DNA from: Acanthosoma haemorrhoidale
Lineage: Eukaryota; Arthropoda; Insecta; Hemiptera; Acanthosomatidae
Direction: 5' to 3'
Assembly (NCBI GenBank): GCA_930367205.1
Contig: OV884011.1
Coordinates: forward strand, 43,909,754-43,973,753
DNA length: 64,000 nucleotides
Part shown: piece by piece, positions 50,591 through 60,962 of the stretch
How the letters are laid out: every line of letters begins with the position of its first letter
Numbering within the stretch: position 1 is the first letter of the stretch
The notes under the pieces: generated by a model
Databases searched by the model: none
What the model saw: only the letters and a program-made list of their open reading frames with translations
What the model was told of the DNA's origin: nothing
Made by a program: the position numbers and the translations under genes

Positions 50591-50595
50591 TGGAT

Positions 50596-50742
50596 TGTCA
50601 GAATGAAAGACATAGGTTGATTGAATATAGTAATAATTTATTAACCATAAAATAAGTACATCTAGGTCACAAGTTATATAGGTTAGATTAATATCGTCAG
50701 CCGGCTTTGTTCATTTAATAGAGATAACCCAACCATATGACA
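50596..50742 (-). repeat. 3' LTR of the gypsy element
   Basis: 147 bp, read as identical to the 5' LTR at 54834-54980. On the element's coding strand it carries CTATATAAC (TATA-box-like) and then, about 35 nt on, AATAAA (polyadenylation signal), the expected order of promoter and poly-A site in an LTR. Confidence 0.93.
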
Positions 50743-50747
50743 TCTCC

Positions 50748-50748
<1 letters not shown>

Positions 50749-50807
<59 letters not shown>
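50749..50807 (-). other. A59 tract (T59 on plus strand) at the gypsy 3' end
   Basis: A pure run of 59 T on the plus strand starts 4 nt after the gag-pol stop codon in the element's direction. On the coding strand it is A59 followed by CGGAGA and then the 3' LTR. It therefore makes up almost the whole 3' untranslated region and the upstream part of any polypurine tract. Its true length may be affected by sequencing or assembly of homopolymers. Confidence 0.85.
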
Positions 50808-50809
<2 letters not shown>

Positions 50810-50811
50810 TG

Positions 50812-53800
50812 TTATACATAGTTTTCTTTTAGATATGCTGGCTGACGACTGATTCGTCCACTACGAGTTACATATGTGTCATTGTCATTATTGATATCTT
50901 CGCTCTGGCTTTGGTTCATTAATTGCTGATCTGCTGGATCGGCTGTATTATTAACCTTACCATTATTATTTGAATTTTCCGAAATTTGTGGTTTAATATT
51001 TTCATCAAGTCTATATTCGTTACTTTCTATTTCGAATGGTAGGCTAGTATCATTTCTTAAGTGTATTCTATTACGCGTCAATAAGGAGCCTCCCTCTGTC
51101 TTAATTTGATAAGCCCTATTGTTTATGTTTCTATCTATTATTACAGCCCGATCCCACATTCCTTGTTTGTTTCTCACTCTAACATTTTCTCCTTTTTCGT
51201 ATTTTTTCAAATCTTTGGCTCGTTGATCATGAAAAATTTTTTGTTTCCTTTGTCTTTGTAACAATTCACCTTTTATATATGAATTTTCTTCACTTTTAAA
51301 CTTTGGTATATCATATAGAACACCATTCACATTTTTACCTTGCATTATCACATTTGGAGAAGGTATTGTATTAGATATTGGTGTGTTGTTTAATTCTAGT
51401 ATTGCTAAGTACACATCTTTTTTATCAAAATGAGCTTTTCTAATTACATTTTTCACAGTTTGTATGTGCCGCTCCACCATTCCGTTACTTTGTGGATATG
51501 TTGGACTCGACGTAACATGCTTAAATTTCCATTCTCTTGTAAACGTTTTAAATAGAAAAATCGAAAATTGTGGGCCATTATCTGATCTGAATTCTTCTGG
51601 TATACCCCAGTGTACAAAACAAGACTTTAATGCTTTTATAACTGTTACACTAGTTTCATCCTTCAATGGTAAAACATCTACATATTTCGAAAAATAATCC
51701 ACAACTAACATGTTTGGTTTTCTATCAATGTAAAAAATATCAGCTCCTACTGTTGCCCATGTTTTATCTGGTATCAATGTTGGTATTAGACTTTCTTTCT
51801 GATTTGATCGTTGGAACGTTAAGCATGTTTTACAGTTGTTTATTTTGTTTTCTATATCTTTATTAATATTGGGCCAAAATACTATTTCTCTCGCTCTAGC
51901 TTTTGTTTTTTCTATGCCTAAATGATTATAATGTAACTTACTCAAAACTTCTTCTCTTAATTTGTTTGGTACTATTACACAATTATTTTTAAACAGTAAG
52001 TCATCATATTCATAAATGTCGGCATGGTAAGTATGATAATATTTAACTATATTTGGTACATCTTTTATTTCTTTTGGCCAACCTTTTTTTATTGTATTTT
52101 TCAATGTCTGCAATTCTATGTCATTTTTTGTTGCTTCTATATATTTTTGTTTCTTTTGATTACTCATCTCGCTTGCTAACGTAAGTTCTAATATATACAT
52201 TCTGGAATCTCCATCCTCTTTAGTTTCTTTTAAATGAGCTCTCGATAGTAAATCTGCTATTATTAAATTTTTACCACTTGTATAAGTTACTTTAATATCA
52301 TATGGTTGTAACCGCATTCGCATTTTTTGTAGTCTCATTGGTATATCAGTTATCTTTCGTCTTAAAATAGGGATCAGCGGTTTATGATCTGATTCTACTC
52401 CAAAAGGTTTACCGATTACATACTGTCTGAAACGCTCACATCCAAACACTATGGCATATAGTTCTTTCTCTATTTGAGCCCACGATTTTTGACATTCAGT
52501 GAATGCTTGTGATGCATATGCTACTGGCAAATCATTTTGTAACAGAACTGCCCCTACTCCGGTACTACTAGCGTCTACACTAATTTTGCACTCCTTATTT
52601 ACATCGTATAATTGTAGAATAGGAGTTTTGCTTAAACATGTTTTTATCTTTTTAAAACAATTTTCATGTTCACTTGTCCAGTTGAAAATTGTACCTTTTT
52701 TAATTAGATTACGCAATGGTTCCGTTAACTGAGCTGAGTTTTCTACAAATTTACCCACGTAGGTTATCAATCCTAATAATCGTTCTACTGCTTTAACATC
52801 TTTTGGTCTTTCCATTTCACTAATTGCTTTGACTTTGTCATCATCAATTTCTATCCCTTTGCTACTGAAGTAATGACCTAAAAATTTAATTCTTTCTTCT
52901 TTAAACTTACATTTGTTTTTATTAAATTTAATCCCATGCTCATAAGCTCTTTTCATTACTAATTCTAAAATTTCTAATAATTCTTTTTCATTTTCTGCCC
53001 ATATCATTATATCATCGATATACACAGCTACGTTTTTTATACCTTCAAAAATCTCTGAATAAGTTTTATGGAACACTTCTGGTGCAATACTAACCCCGAA
53101 AGGCATTCTTAAAAATCTAAATGGACCATATGGCGTTTGAAAAGCCGTCATTAACGAACTCCTATGTGTAAGTTCTAAATGCCAAAACCCATTTGATGCG
53201 TCTAGCACTGCAAACATTTTTGCCCCCGCCATTTTACTAGATATTTCCTCAAATGTAGGTAAAGGACAATGTTCTCTTAGTAAACAAGTGTTAAGATGCT
53301 GTGGGTCTAAGCAAATACGTAATGATTTATCAGGTTTGCTGGTAATTACGATTGGGTTCATAAATTCAGTAGGTTCGTTAACCTCTGTAACAATTTTATT
53401 GTCTTTCATTCTGTATAATGTTTCTTTGAAAAGATCTAATAATTTAAAAGGTATTCTACGACATGGTTCAATTTTTCCTTCATATCCTTCTTTTAATTTG
53501 AAATCATATATTTTTGAGATTTTGCCTATACCTTCGAATAGTTCTTTATATCTGCTAAGCAATTTCGTGAGACCATTATTTGTATTCATGTTTATATTTT
53601 CAACTCTGGTAATTAATTTCAGTTTTTTAATTGTATCTAATCCCAAAACAGAGCTTGAGCTATTACAGTTTACTAAATAAAATTTTATTGGTTCTATTTT
53701 ACCCTTGATTACACAATCTAATATAACAGTTCCTATAACCGGTATTTCAGAACCACTGTAATTTGCCAATTTGTTATCAGTTTTATTTATTTTCTCTTTA

Positions 53801-54834
53801 ATTTTCAAATTTTCATAGTCGCTTTTTTTTAAAACATTGCATTCCGCCCCTGTATCGAGCTTGACTGAAAGTGAAGTTTTGCTTTCCAATATATTTATAG
53901 ATAATTCCCAACCCTTTTGAACATTATTTATTTTTAGAATTCTCCCTAAAGTGTACATTTCAGCATCCTCTCCCTCAATCATACTTACATTATTTATATT
54001 TCGAGTTATTCTACACATTTTTGCAAAATGATTTATCCTATTACATTTAATACAAATTTTACCGTAGGCTGGGCAATTTCTATACCCATGGACGTTGCCG
54101 CATCTATTGCACCTCAATCGCTGCTGGCTTCCATATTGCTGCTCTTGTTGCAGTGATGTCTTGCTGCTATCGCTGGTACTTGGTTTCGACGTCCACGGCT
54201 GCGTACTCACTCTCAGATTACTCGTCGCTGCTTTGGTTCTGCTCCTTTGCTGTACTATATTTATTTCCTCTTCTTCTGTACCTCTCAACGTCTCTATTCT
54301 TTGTTTTGCTAACTCCGCCACTTTGCATAAATTAGTGCATTTATCTAGTGTTAGATCATCTTCCCGCAACAATCTATCTTTCACTTGTTCATCCTGTATA
54401 CCACTTACAATTTGATCTTTTATAAGGCTATCCTTCAATGTTTCAAATGCACAATCAACACTTAACTTTTTCAAATCTGTAATGAAATCACCGAATGACT
54501 CACCCTTTCTCTGTTTACGTTGAAAAAAATTAAATCTTGCCACCGTCTCGTTTTTTTTAGGTATGCAATAATCTTCAAAAGCTTTAACTACAATTGCGTA
54601 TTCCTTCTGTTCTTCTGCCGTTAAATTAAAGGTTTCATATTTATCTTGTGCATCTTCTCCTAATACGCTCAACAGTATACCAACTTTTACTTCATCTTTT
54701 TTATCTTGTGCTTCGATAGCCGACAAGTAATGATTAAACTTTCTATACCACCTTTTCCATGCTTCTGCTATATTTCCTTCGAAAATAAATTGTTCTGGCG
54801 GTTTCAAATTCACATGTCCTACCGACTGCGCCAT
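50812..54834 (-). CDS. Gypsy-type gag-pol polyprotein (single ORF, 1340 aa)
   Basis: One uninterrupted frame carries everything needed for Ty3/gypsy retrotransposition except an envelope. Order with approximate residues: Gag capsid-like region (1-235); zinc knuckle region CNRCGNVHGYRNCPAYGKIC and IKCNRINHFAKMC (about 240-280); protease active site LDTGAE (about 327); RT with FAVLDAS and YIDDI (about 540-608); RNase H with VDASSTG (about 755); integrase HHCC zinc-binding module with YNHLG and CKTC (about 970-1005); and the integrase D,D,E core with GADIFY, SDNGPQF and the glutamate in VERHIQ (about 1032-1121). RT, integrase and protease catalytic residues are all present. Gag and Pol lie in one frame without a frameshift site. 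The ATG's A is the last base of the 5' LTR. It is probably functional or only recently silenced. Confidence 0.95.
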   Translation of the reverse strand: MAQSVGHVNLKPPEQFIFEGNIAEAWKRWYRKFNHYLSAIEAQDKKDEVKVGILLSVLGEDAQDKYETFNLTAEEQKEYAIVVKAFEDYCIPKKNETVARFNFFQRKQRKGESFGDFITDLKKLSVDCAFETLKDSLIKDQIVSGIQDEQVKDRLLREDDLTLDKCTNLCKVAELAKQRIETLRGTEEEEINIVQQRSRTKAATSNLRVSTQPWTSKPSTSDSSKTSLQQEQQYGSQQRLRCNRCGNVHGYRNCPAYGKICIKCNRINHFAKMCRITRNINNVSMIEGEDAEMYTLGRILKINNVQKGWELSINILESKTSLSVKLDTGAECNVLKKSDYENLKIKEKINKTDNKLANYSGSEIPVIGTVILDCVIKGKIEPIKFYLVNCNSSSSVLGLDTIKKLKLITRVENINMNTNNGLTKLLSRYKELFEGIGKISKIYDFKLKEGYEGKIEPCRRIPFKLLDLFKETLYRMKDNKIVTEVNEPTEFMNPIVITSKPDKSLRICLDPQHLNTCLLREHCPLPTFEEISSKMAGAKMFAVLDASNGFWHLELTHRSSLMTAFQTPYGPFRFLRMPFGVSIAPEVFHKTYSEIFEGIKNVAVYIDDIMIWAENEKELLEILELVMKRAYEHGIKFNKNKCKFKEERIKFLGHYFSSKGIEIDDDKVKAISEMERPKDVKAVERLLGLITYVGKFVENSAQLTEPLRNLIKKGTIFNWTSEHENCFKKIKTCLSKTPILQLYDVNKECKISVDASSTGVGAVLLQNDLPVAYASQAFTECQKSWAQIEKELYAIVFGCERFRQYVIGKPFGVESDHKPLIPILRRKITDIPMRLQKMRMRLQPYDIKVTYTSGKNLIIADLLSRAHLKETKEDGDSRMYILELTLASEMSNQKKQKYIEATKNDIELQTLKNTIKKGWPKEIKDVPNIVKYYHTYHADIYEYDDLLFKNNCVIVPNKLREEVLSKLHYNHLGIEKTKARAREIVFWPNINKDIENKINNCKTCLTFQRSNQKESLIPTLIPDKTWATVGADIFYIDRKPNMLVVDYFSKYVDVLPLKDETSVTVIKALKSCFVHWGIPEEFRSDNGPQFSIFLFKTFTREWKFKHVTSSPTYPQSNGMVERHIQTVKNVIRKAHFDKKDVYLAILELNNTPISNTIPSPNVIMQGKNVNGVLYDIPKFKSEENSYIKGELLQRQRKQKIFHDQRAKDLKKYEKGENVRVRNKQGMWDRAVIIDRNINNRAYQIKTEGGSLLTRNRIHLRNDTSLPFEIESNEYRLDENIKPQISENSNNNGKVNNTADPADQQLMNQSQSEDINNDNDTYVTRSGRISRQPAYLKENYV
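54817..54833 (-). promoter_or_regulatory. Primer-binding site of the gypsy element
   Basis: Immediately inside the 5' LTR the coding strand reads TGGCGCAGTCGGTAGGA, starting with the TGG that pairs with the CCA end of a tRNA. From memory it resembles the primer-binding site of the Drosophila 17.6/297 group, assigned to tRNA-Ser. It also encodes residues from the first codon's TG onward. Confidence 0.7.
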
Positions 54835-54980
54835 GTCAGAATGAAAGACATAGGTTGATTGAATATAGTAATAATTTATTAACCATAAAATAAGTACATC
54901 TAGGTCACAAGTTATATAGGTTAGATTAATATCGTCAGCCGGCTTTGTTCATTTAATAGAGATAACCCAACCATATGACA
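54834..54980 (-). repeat. 5' LTR of the gypsy element
   Basis: 147 bp, read as identical to the 3' LTR. On the minus strand it begins TGTCATATGG and ends CATTCTGACA. CCTATATAAC at 54911-54920 is a TATA-like motif, and TTTATT on the plus strand at 54875-54880 is AATAAA in the element's direction. The gag-pol start codon uses its final A. Confidence 0.93.
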
Positions 54981-54985
54981 TGGAT

Positions 54986-55274
54986 AATTGTTTTTAAAAT
55001 ATTAATTCTATGCTTGTGTCATATGACCAAAGGGATGTCAACGGAAAGTAATTAAATCCCAGAGTAGTTTTCACTTCCAAGTTTTATACACTTCTATTGT
55101 ACAAACTTTTTCATTTTGGTAGCAATAATTATAACTATTAGCACTTATTATAATTACTCGTTTTGTTATTTACGAATTAGATAGATCGAGTTATCACTAC
55201 ACTGTTGCCCGGCAAACGCTTGAAATATAAATTCAAGATTTCAGCTGTTATATTTCTTGCTCTGTATTATAGAA
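54986..55274. promoter_or_regulatory. SDHC upstream region
   Basis: About 290 bp between the gypsy element and the SDHC start codon must include the SDHC promoter and 5' UTR. No specific motif could be supported. The gypsy insertion lies within 300 bp of the gene and so may disturb or alter its promoter. Confidence 0.35.
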
Positions 55275-58200
55275 ATGTTAATGTTAAGGAGGTAAGTCGA
55301 TAATATCTGTTTTAAAAAGTTAGTGAATAGGTTATAGTTAATATTTCCTGAAATGATATTTTCTTGATACAATTCTATTTGTTTTCTTTTTTTGTGCAGA
55401 ACTTGCCTTCTAAGGAGATTTTCAGTGGGTGTAGGGTCTCAATCACTATTAAACATTATGCATTCTCAGTAAGTAATAACACGTTACCATTTTATTTCAA
55501 ATAAGATATTTAAGCATCTGTAGTGCCATTGTGAAATACCTTAAAAAAACTTTGAACTTATATTTTTTTTAATTGTTAAATACCAGTAATTACCAGAATA
55601 AAAAGAAATTTCTGGTGTCATGATAAGAAATTAAAAAGTGCATGGAAATGTTTATTGGTAGTTATGATTTTAAATTATTTTTGAAATATAATCAAGATTT
55701 CAAAAACCAAACGGCTTATAAATAAATAATTTGTTTGTTAAAATTTACAAGTAACTTATTTACCTCTATTAATAGCCCTTAAGCACTCAAATCTAGTTTT
55801 ATAAACCTTTCAATGAATACTATTTTTTTTTCTAGGGCGAGGTGTGTTAGTCTAAAGATTACTAAACCTGAACCAATGGATTCTTTTACTCATGAAGAAC
55901 GTAACCAAATTGCTGGAAGGCCCTTGTCTCCTTATCTTACAGTATATGCCCCACAGCTCACAACCTTAATGTCCATATCTCACAGATTTACAGGGATGTT
56001 GTTATCTGGATATGCTATCCTGCTAGCAACTGGTGAGCATTGGCTCAGTGAAGTTATGTGATTCAATAGTTTAGAGAAAATATAAAAAAGTAATTGCAAA
56101 AAAATAAAACAATAAGAGTTCAAAAAAACTTACTTCGGTATGAATTCTATCACTTCGGCAGTAGATATTATTTTGTATTTTTAATCAGAGCTACTAACAA
56201 TTATTAGTTGTGGCTGGTAATTATTGATTTAAAAAATGAACCAATAATAATTCCTTAAAAAATATATATAATTTTTTTATCTTGTCATAATCTGAACTTA
56301 AATTATTAATGTTTAGCAACATCAGCAAATTTTCAAGTGATGGACTAGCACACTAATAGCTTGAATGTACGAACATACATAAAGTAATAGGAAAAAACTG
56401 TAATGGTGCAGAGTTATCAACATTTTCTTTAAATGATACTTTTACCATATCTTATGCCCTGCATGGTGGGAAAGTGAGTGTCAAGCTCTCATCACCCTGG
56501 TTTTGCAGGTTTGAATCCCGCCCTGGAAAGTGATTTTATATATGATAAAATTATCTCCCAGTGCCAAGGATACCCATGGTAACATAGCTTGATTTGCCTA
56601 AATGGTGCCTAACTAAAAAATATGCCACACTACTGGTCCTTGTACAGCCCAAATGACTAGTAAAAAAGGATAGCAATTGGTTAACAATTTATACATATGT
56701 ATCTATTAAGCTTATTTCAATTCTTAATAATAAAGTCCTCTAATTCGTCTACCCACGCATTGGCAGCTACACTTACATTATAAGAATATCGAAAAACAAT
56801 TAAAATTTTAATGACATACTAGTTATTCAAATATCTTTTCATAATTTGATTCTCTCGTTGCAGCACAATAGTTTATAGTCACAAACATCATATATATATA
56901 TATCATACAAGTTTGTGCTAATTAGATGTGTTCACATAATTTAATTTGTAATTTTGAGAAATTTTTTACTTATTATAAATTGACAGGATTTGAAATATTT
57001 GTTCATAATTTTTAATTTAATATTTCATATATTGTTTACTACTTATTATATTGTTTGCAATGTATTTATTTAATTTGTTTATGTAATAAATTTTAAATAC
57101 TTGATAGTGGTGTAGCAGCTTGTATCATGAAAAATAAAATTATAGGGTAGTATAGCTAGAGGGCTCTATTAATATGAATAACCCAGAACCATACTTCTAA
57201 AATCAAATTAATTCATAATAATAAAAGTTATTTTTCAGCTTCATTCTATACATCAGACATGGGGGATGTGGCTAGTACCATTTCCAATTACGGAATACCA
57301 GGATTCATCATTTTCATTTTTAAATTAGGCCTTTGTTTCCCTGCAGTATACCATTTATGCAATGGATTGAGGCACTTGGTAAGATTTGAGACCTTCTTGG
57401 TCACATTTTAAAACCTTTTCAGGAAAACTGTTTTTGTACTACATAACTTCTTATATGAAAATGAACTATGTAGATCAGAAGAGATGAATCTTTTAGGATT
57501 CCAATCATATGTTTCAAAACAGCCTCTGATTTTATTTATTTAGTTTAGAAAAAATATTATCTAAGAATCCCATTTATACATTGTTCTCCCTTGCAGATAT
57601 GAGAAGCACTGCCATAATGAACACAATTTAATGCTATATTTATTTAACTAGAATCTATTTTTAGGTACTCAAGTGCCTTTGTAAGTGTCATGTATGGATC
57701 ACTTATTCCCTATTTAATTTTTTAATGTCACAAGATAGTTACTAACTTTTATTTTGGGGAAAAATCATTTTAGTATAACTTCGAAAAAATAAGAGATTTC
57801 CAAAAAGCTTTTTTTAACTCTCACTTTTGAAAATTATAACCTTGGCATTCAGGCATATTTATTAAGGAAATAAACTTAGTATGACGAAGACATAAATTAT
57901 TTTTTTATCTTAATATTTGTTTTGATATCTCCGATTATTTACCAGTAGTGGCTAATCACATTCAAATAAACTTAATTTTTCTTTTAACAGTTATTATTTA
58001 TCTAAAATACTTAACTTTTCACACATTGTATTAAATAAACTTTTTTTTTATGATGAATTTTTGCATTCACTGATCCTAGGTAACCTTGATACTTTAACAG
58101 GTGGTCTAGGCAAATAGGAAATTATTTTGTAATTGGAATTTTTTAACTACCCCTAGACCAAGGGAAAGAGAGGAGGGAGGGTTATTCTATTGCAAGTTTT

Positions 58201-58350
58201 AAAATGTTACCTGTTCATTGTATTATAACTTTTTTTTTTTCATAATAGCTTTGGGACCTTGGTAAGAATCTCGAATTAAAGCAAGTTTATATCGGAGGCT
58301 ATGTAACACTAGCTGCTGCAGCTCTGCTGGCTTTTTATGTTGCTTGGTAG
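55275..58350 (+). CDS. SdhC: Succinate dehydrogenase cytochrome b560 subunit (SDHC), complete, 5 exons
   Basis: This is the large membrane anchor of mitochondrial complex II; it helps bind heme b and ubiquinone in the inner membrane. Exons: 55275-55291, 55400-55468, 55836-56032, 57239-57378, 58249-58350. They sum to 525 nt, giving 174 aa; human SDHC has 169. The N-terminus MLMLRRTCLLRRFSVGVGSQ is Arg-rich and lacks acidic residues, as in a mitochondrial presequence. The conserved block RPLSPYLTVYAPQLTTLMSI is followed by SHRFTG (the quinone/heme Ser-His-Arg motif), and YHLCNGLRHLLWDLGK contains the heme-ligand His. Three membrane segments are visible, the last in GGYVTLAAAALLAFYVAW at the C-terminus. 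All joins are in phase. The presequence is short and rests on two small exons with good splice sites. Confidence 0.94.
56455..56680 (+). repeat. tRNA-derived SINE-like repeat in SDHC intron 3
   Basis: GCCCTGCATGGTGGG at 56456-56470 resembles a Pol III A-box region. GGTTTGAATCC at 56508-56518 is a near-consensus B box at the right spacing. A tRNA-unrelated body follows, ending near an A-rich stretch at about 56665. The 3' boundary is approximate. Confidence 0.5.
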
Positions 58351-59162
58351 AAGCAATTTGAATCAACAATCTAAAATAATTTTATACACGTTTCTTTCTC
58401 TATAAATGAAAATATATGTTTTTCCTGTTACCTGTTTGTTTTATTATATTATCTGTTATTTTAATGTCAAAAAAATATTTATTTAATTTACAAAAATAGC
58501 ATTATTTTAATTTATTTATTAATTAATTTATATGGAGGCAACAAGGACAAAAACAAAAATACTTATGGTGCTGGGCAAGAACCTAGGTAGCTAGACAAAG
58601 GGCGGCCTTAAATAATGATTTCAGAAACAATGATGAAATTAATGGCCTAGACAGTATACAGCCAATGATGGAATACAAGGAAATAGAGGAGGTGAAAAGA
58701 CAGTCGAAAAGGGGCGTCTTCGAGCAGTCAAGTCAGTTCTTTAAGTGGCATCTACCAGAATCTGAGAGAGCAAGACAGAGGCTACTTGTGGAGAGTTCCC
58801 CAGGCATGACAGAAGTATCTAGATATGAACAGAAAAGTGACAAAGATGAAGAACTGTAATCTCGATGAGTTAACCAGGCATATTACATATTTCAAGATGA
58901 AACAGTGAGTACCAGAACAATTACATTTCTCCACAGTTAGAGACAGTTTGAATCACAATTCACATTAGGTTAGGTTTAAGTATTAGTCTTTGGTATGTCA
59001 GAATCCAACTTGAGGTTATCAGAATAAAGAAATAAACCAATGATTAATGAAGTTGATTTATTATTAGCATATCAAGACCTGATGTAGTATTTGTTTGTAA
59101 CGAAGACATTAGGTAGTGTCGCACATCTTCATATATTAACTTATAACCCTAAGAGGTTAACG
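58351..59162. other. SDHC downstream region, no gene seen
   Basis: It contains the SDHC 3' UTR and AT-rich DNA. A plus-strand frame at 58665-58859 is charged and Ser/Glu/Arg-rich but has no recognisable family. The segment at about 58930-59160 is distantly similar to 62800-63070 (AGAGACAGTT, then TTCATATATT-ACTT), suggesting an old dispersed repeat. Confidence 0.4.
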
Positions 59163-59487
59163 AGGGTTGATTAAGTGTTGGTATTGGGGTTTTCATATCT
59201 TAATTTACTATTAATATCTTTGATTTAATATCACTATAATATATAGTGACAAGGCCAGGATTCAAACCAGAGGGTTGATTTAAGTGTTGGTATTGGGGTT
59301 TTCATATCTTAATTTACTATTAATATCTTTGATTTAATATCACTATAATATATAGTGACAAGGCCAGGATTCAAACCAGAGGGTTGATTAAGTGTTGGTA
59401 TTGGGGTTTTCATATCTTAATTTACTATTAATATCTTTGATTTAATGTCACAATAATACATAGTGACAAGGCCAGGATTTAAACCAG
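59163..59487 (+). repeat. Three-copy tandem repeat, unit about 108 bp
   Basis: Units start with AGGGTTGATT at 59163, 59271 and 59380 and end with CCAG before the next. The first two differ mainly by one inserted T. The third has a few substitutions (TTTAATGTCACAATAATACA). It is non-coding. Confidence 0.93.
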
Positions 59488-60060
59488 AGTCTTCATAATT
59501 TTTAAGCGAGTCTCCTATCTAATTTCTTTAGCTTATCACCTGAAACCTCATACATCTTACAGTGACATTTTTTGACAACAATCTACTAAATTTTCCGAGG
59601 ATTGCTTTTAATAGTTTCATAAGTTAATTGCAATAAGTTTCCACAATTACAAATATGGCAGCAGTTTAAAAAATATAGCCAATGGTACTAACCAACAAAT
59701 ATGATGTCGATTACATTAAAAAAAATATGTTGCAATATTTTTAAAATATCTAATATAGTAGCAGTTTGATGACATGGAGATCTTGGTAATGATGTAAAAC
59801 ACCATAAATTTGTTAGTGATTTAGGAAATAGCTATTAGGTCCTCCATGCATACAATAACCTGCAAGAAAATGACAATTTATTCTGAATAATTGTAAAATA
59901 TATATCAAATAAGAATAAATTATGTAAGCATTGGATTTTTGTATTGCTATATCTTTTATCTGCATAAATGTATATAAAAATATTGTTTATTAAAAAAAGA
60001 AACATACAGTAGTATAGACTTAAAATTATTATTTTATAAATAATTTTTAATTATTTAAAA

Positions 60061-60962
60061 AACCGCATAACATTTAGCTCTATATCTAGGTGCCTTGAGG
60101 TTAACAACAATGTTCAGCCTCAGGCTGATGGCTATTATGGTGTAATTATTGGAAACATCTTTGAAAAACAGTCTTCCTCAAAAACTTCAGTTCAAGGATA
60201 CTTTCCTGTACATCTGTCTTAGCCCTGTGGTTAAGCGTTTTCTTCACACTCCTAAAGTTTGGGTACCATCTCCTTTAAAACAGAAAAAATGGCTTTTAAT
60301 ATCCTTGAGTTGCTGATATAACTAATATCTATTGTGTTTTGTTCAGAAAAGTACATAAATAGACCCTTATTAGTTGGAGTAACAGAAACATATTTTTTAA
60401 TGAACTAATATAAAATAGAAAGCTTTTTATTGAAATAATGACCTTTCTTGCTTTACTATTAAATCGATTACAGAATGGCTTGTTCAAGTTAAGGTATGAA
60501 ACGTACAGGGCTTAAAGAGTAGAATGTCATTATCTGATCAAAATTGGAAGGAAGACAAAGGGCCACTACATAAAATTCTAGAAAATTACTTTTAACCAGT
60601 TTACAGACTGCCATTTTTCAAACTTTACAATCAGTTTTTTAATTCATAAAAAATATATTTTAAAGTAGGGGTATTTGCAGGTATATTAAACCCCGACATA
60701 AAAAAACCGCATAACATTTAGCTCTATATCTAGGTGCCTTGAGGTTAACAACAATGTTCAGCCTCAGGCTGATGGCTATTATGGTGTAATTATTGAATTA
60801 TCAAAATTGGAAGGAAGACAAAGGGCCACTACATAAAATTCTAGAAAATTACTTTTAACCAGTTTACAGACTGCCATTTTTCAAACTTTACAATCAGTTT
60901 TTTAATTCATAAAAAATATATTTTAAAGTAGGGGTATTTGCAGGTATATTAAACCCCGACAT
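60061..60962 (+). repeat. Duplicated two-block repeat (A ... B A B)
   Basis: Block A, 91 bp (60061-60151; begins AACCGCATAACATTTAGC), recurs at 60705-60795. Block B, 163 bp (60537-60699; begins ATCAAAATTGGAAGGAAG), recurs at 60800-60962. The copies look almost identical. Copy 2 lacks the 385 bp that separate A and B in copy 1. This is best explained by a tandem duplication followed by an internal deletion. Confidence 0.92.
60220..60275 (+). repeat. Degenerate tRNA-like (SINE) head
   Basis: TAGCCCTGTGGTTAAG at 60220-60235 fits a Pol III A-box context. AGTTTGGGTACC at about 60256-60267 sits where a B box should be but is a weak match. It lies in the 385-bp spacer of the A/B duplication. Confidence 0.35.

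Larger units (their letters stand above)
50596..54980 (-). mobile_element. Intact young Ty3/gypsy LTR retrotransposon
   Basis: Two 147-bp direct repeats, 50596-50742 and 54834-54980, were read as identical along their whole length. Each begins TGTCA and ends TGACA. TGGAT flanks the element on both sides (50591-50595 and 54981-54985), a 5-bp target duplication. On the coding (minus) strand the right repeat is the 5' LTR. TGGCGCAGTCGGTAGGA follows it directly and has the TGG start of a tRNA primer-binding site. At the other end, an A tract and CGGAGA precede the 3' LTR, in the place of the polypurine tract. The LTRs are very short for this superfamily. There is no envelope gene. Confidence 0.95.

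Noticed and set aside
51464..54415. Several plus-strand open frames of 60-130 codons inside the gypsy element
   Set aside because: They are antisense shadows of the 1340-codon gag-pol frame on the minus strand and show no independent similarity.
58665..58859. 64-codon charged plus-strand frame after SDHC
   Set aside because: No family recognised and it lies in repeat-rich DNA; the sequence alone does not support a gene.
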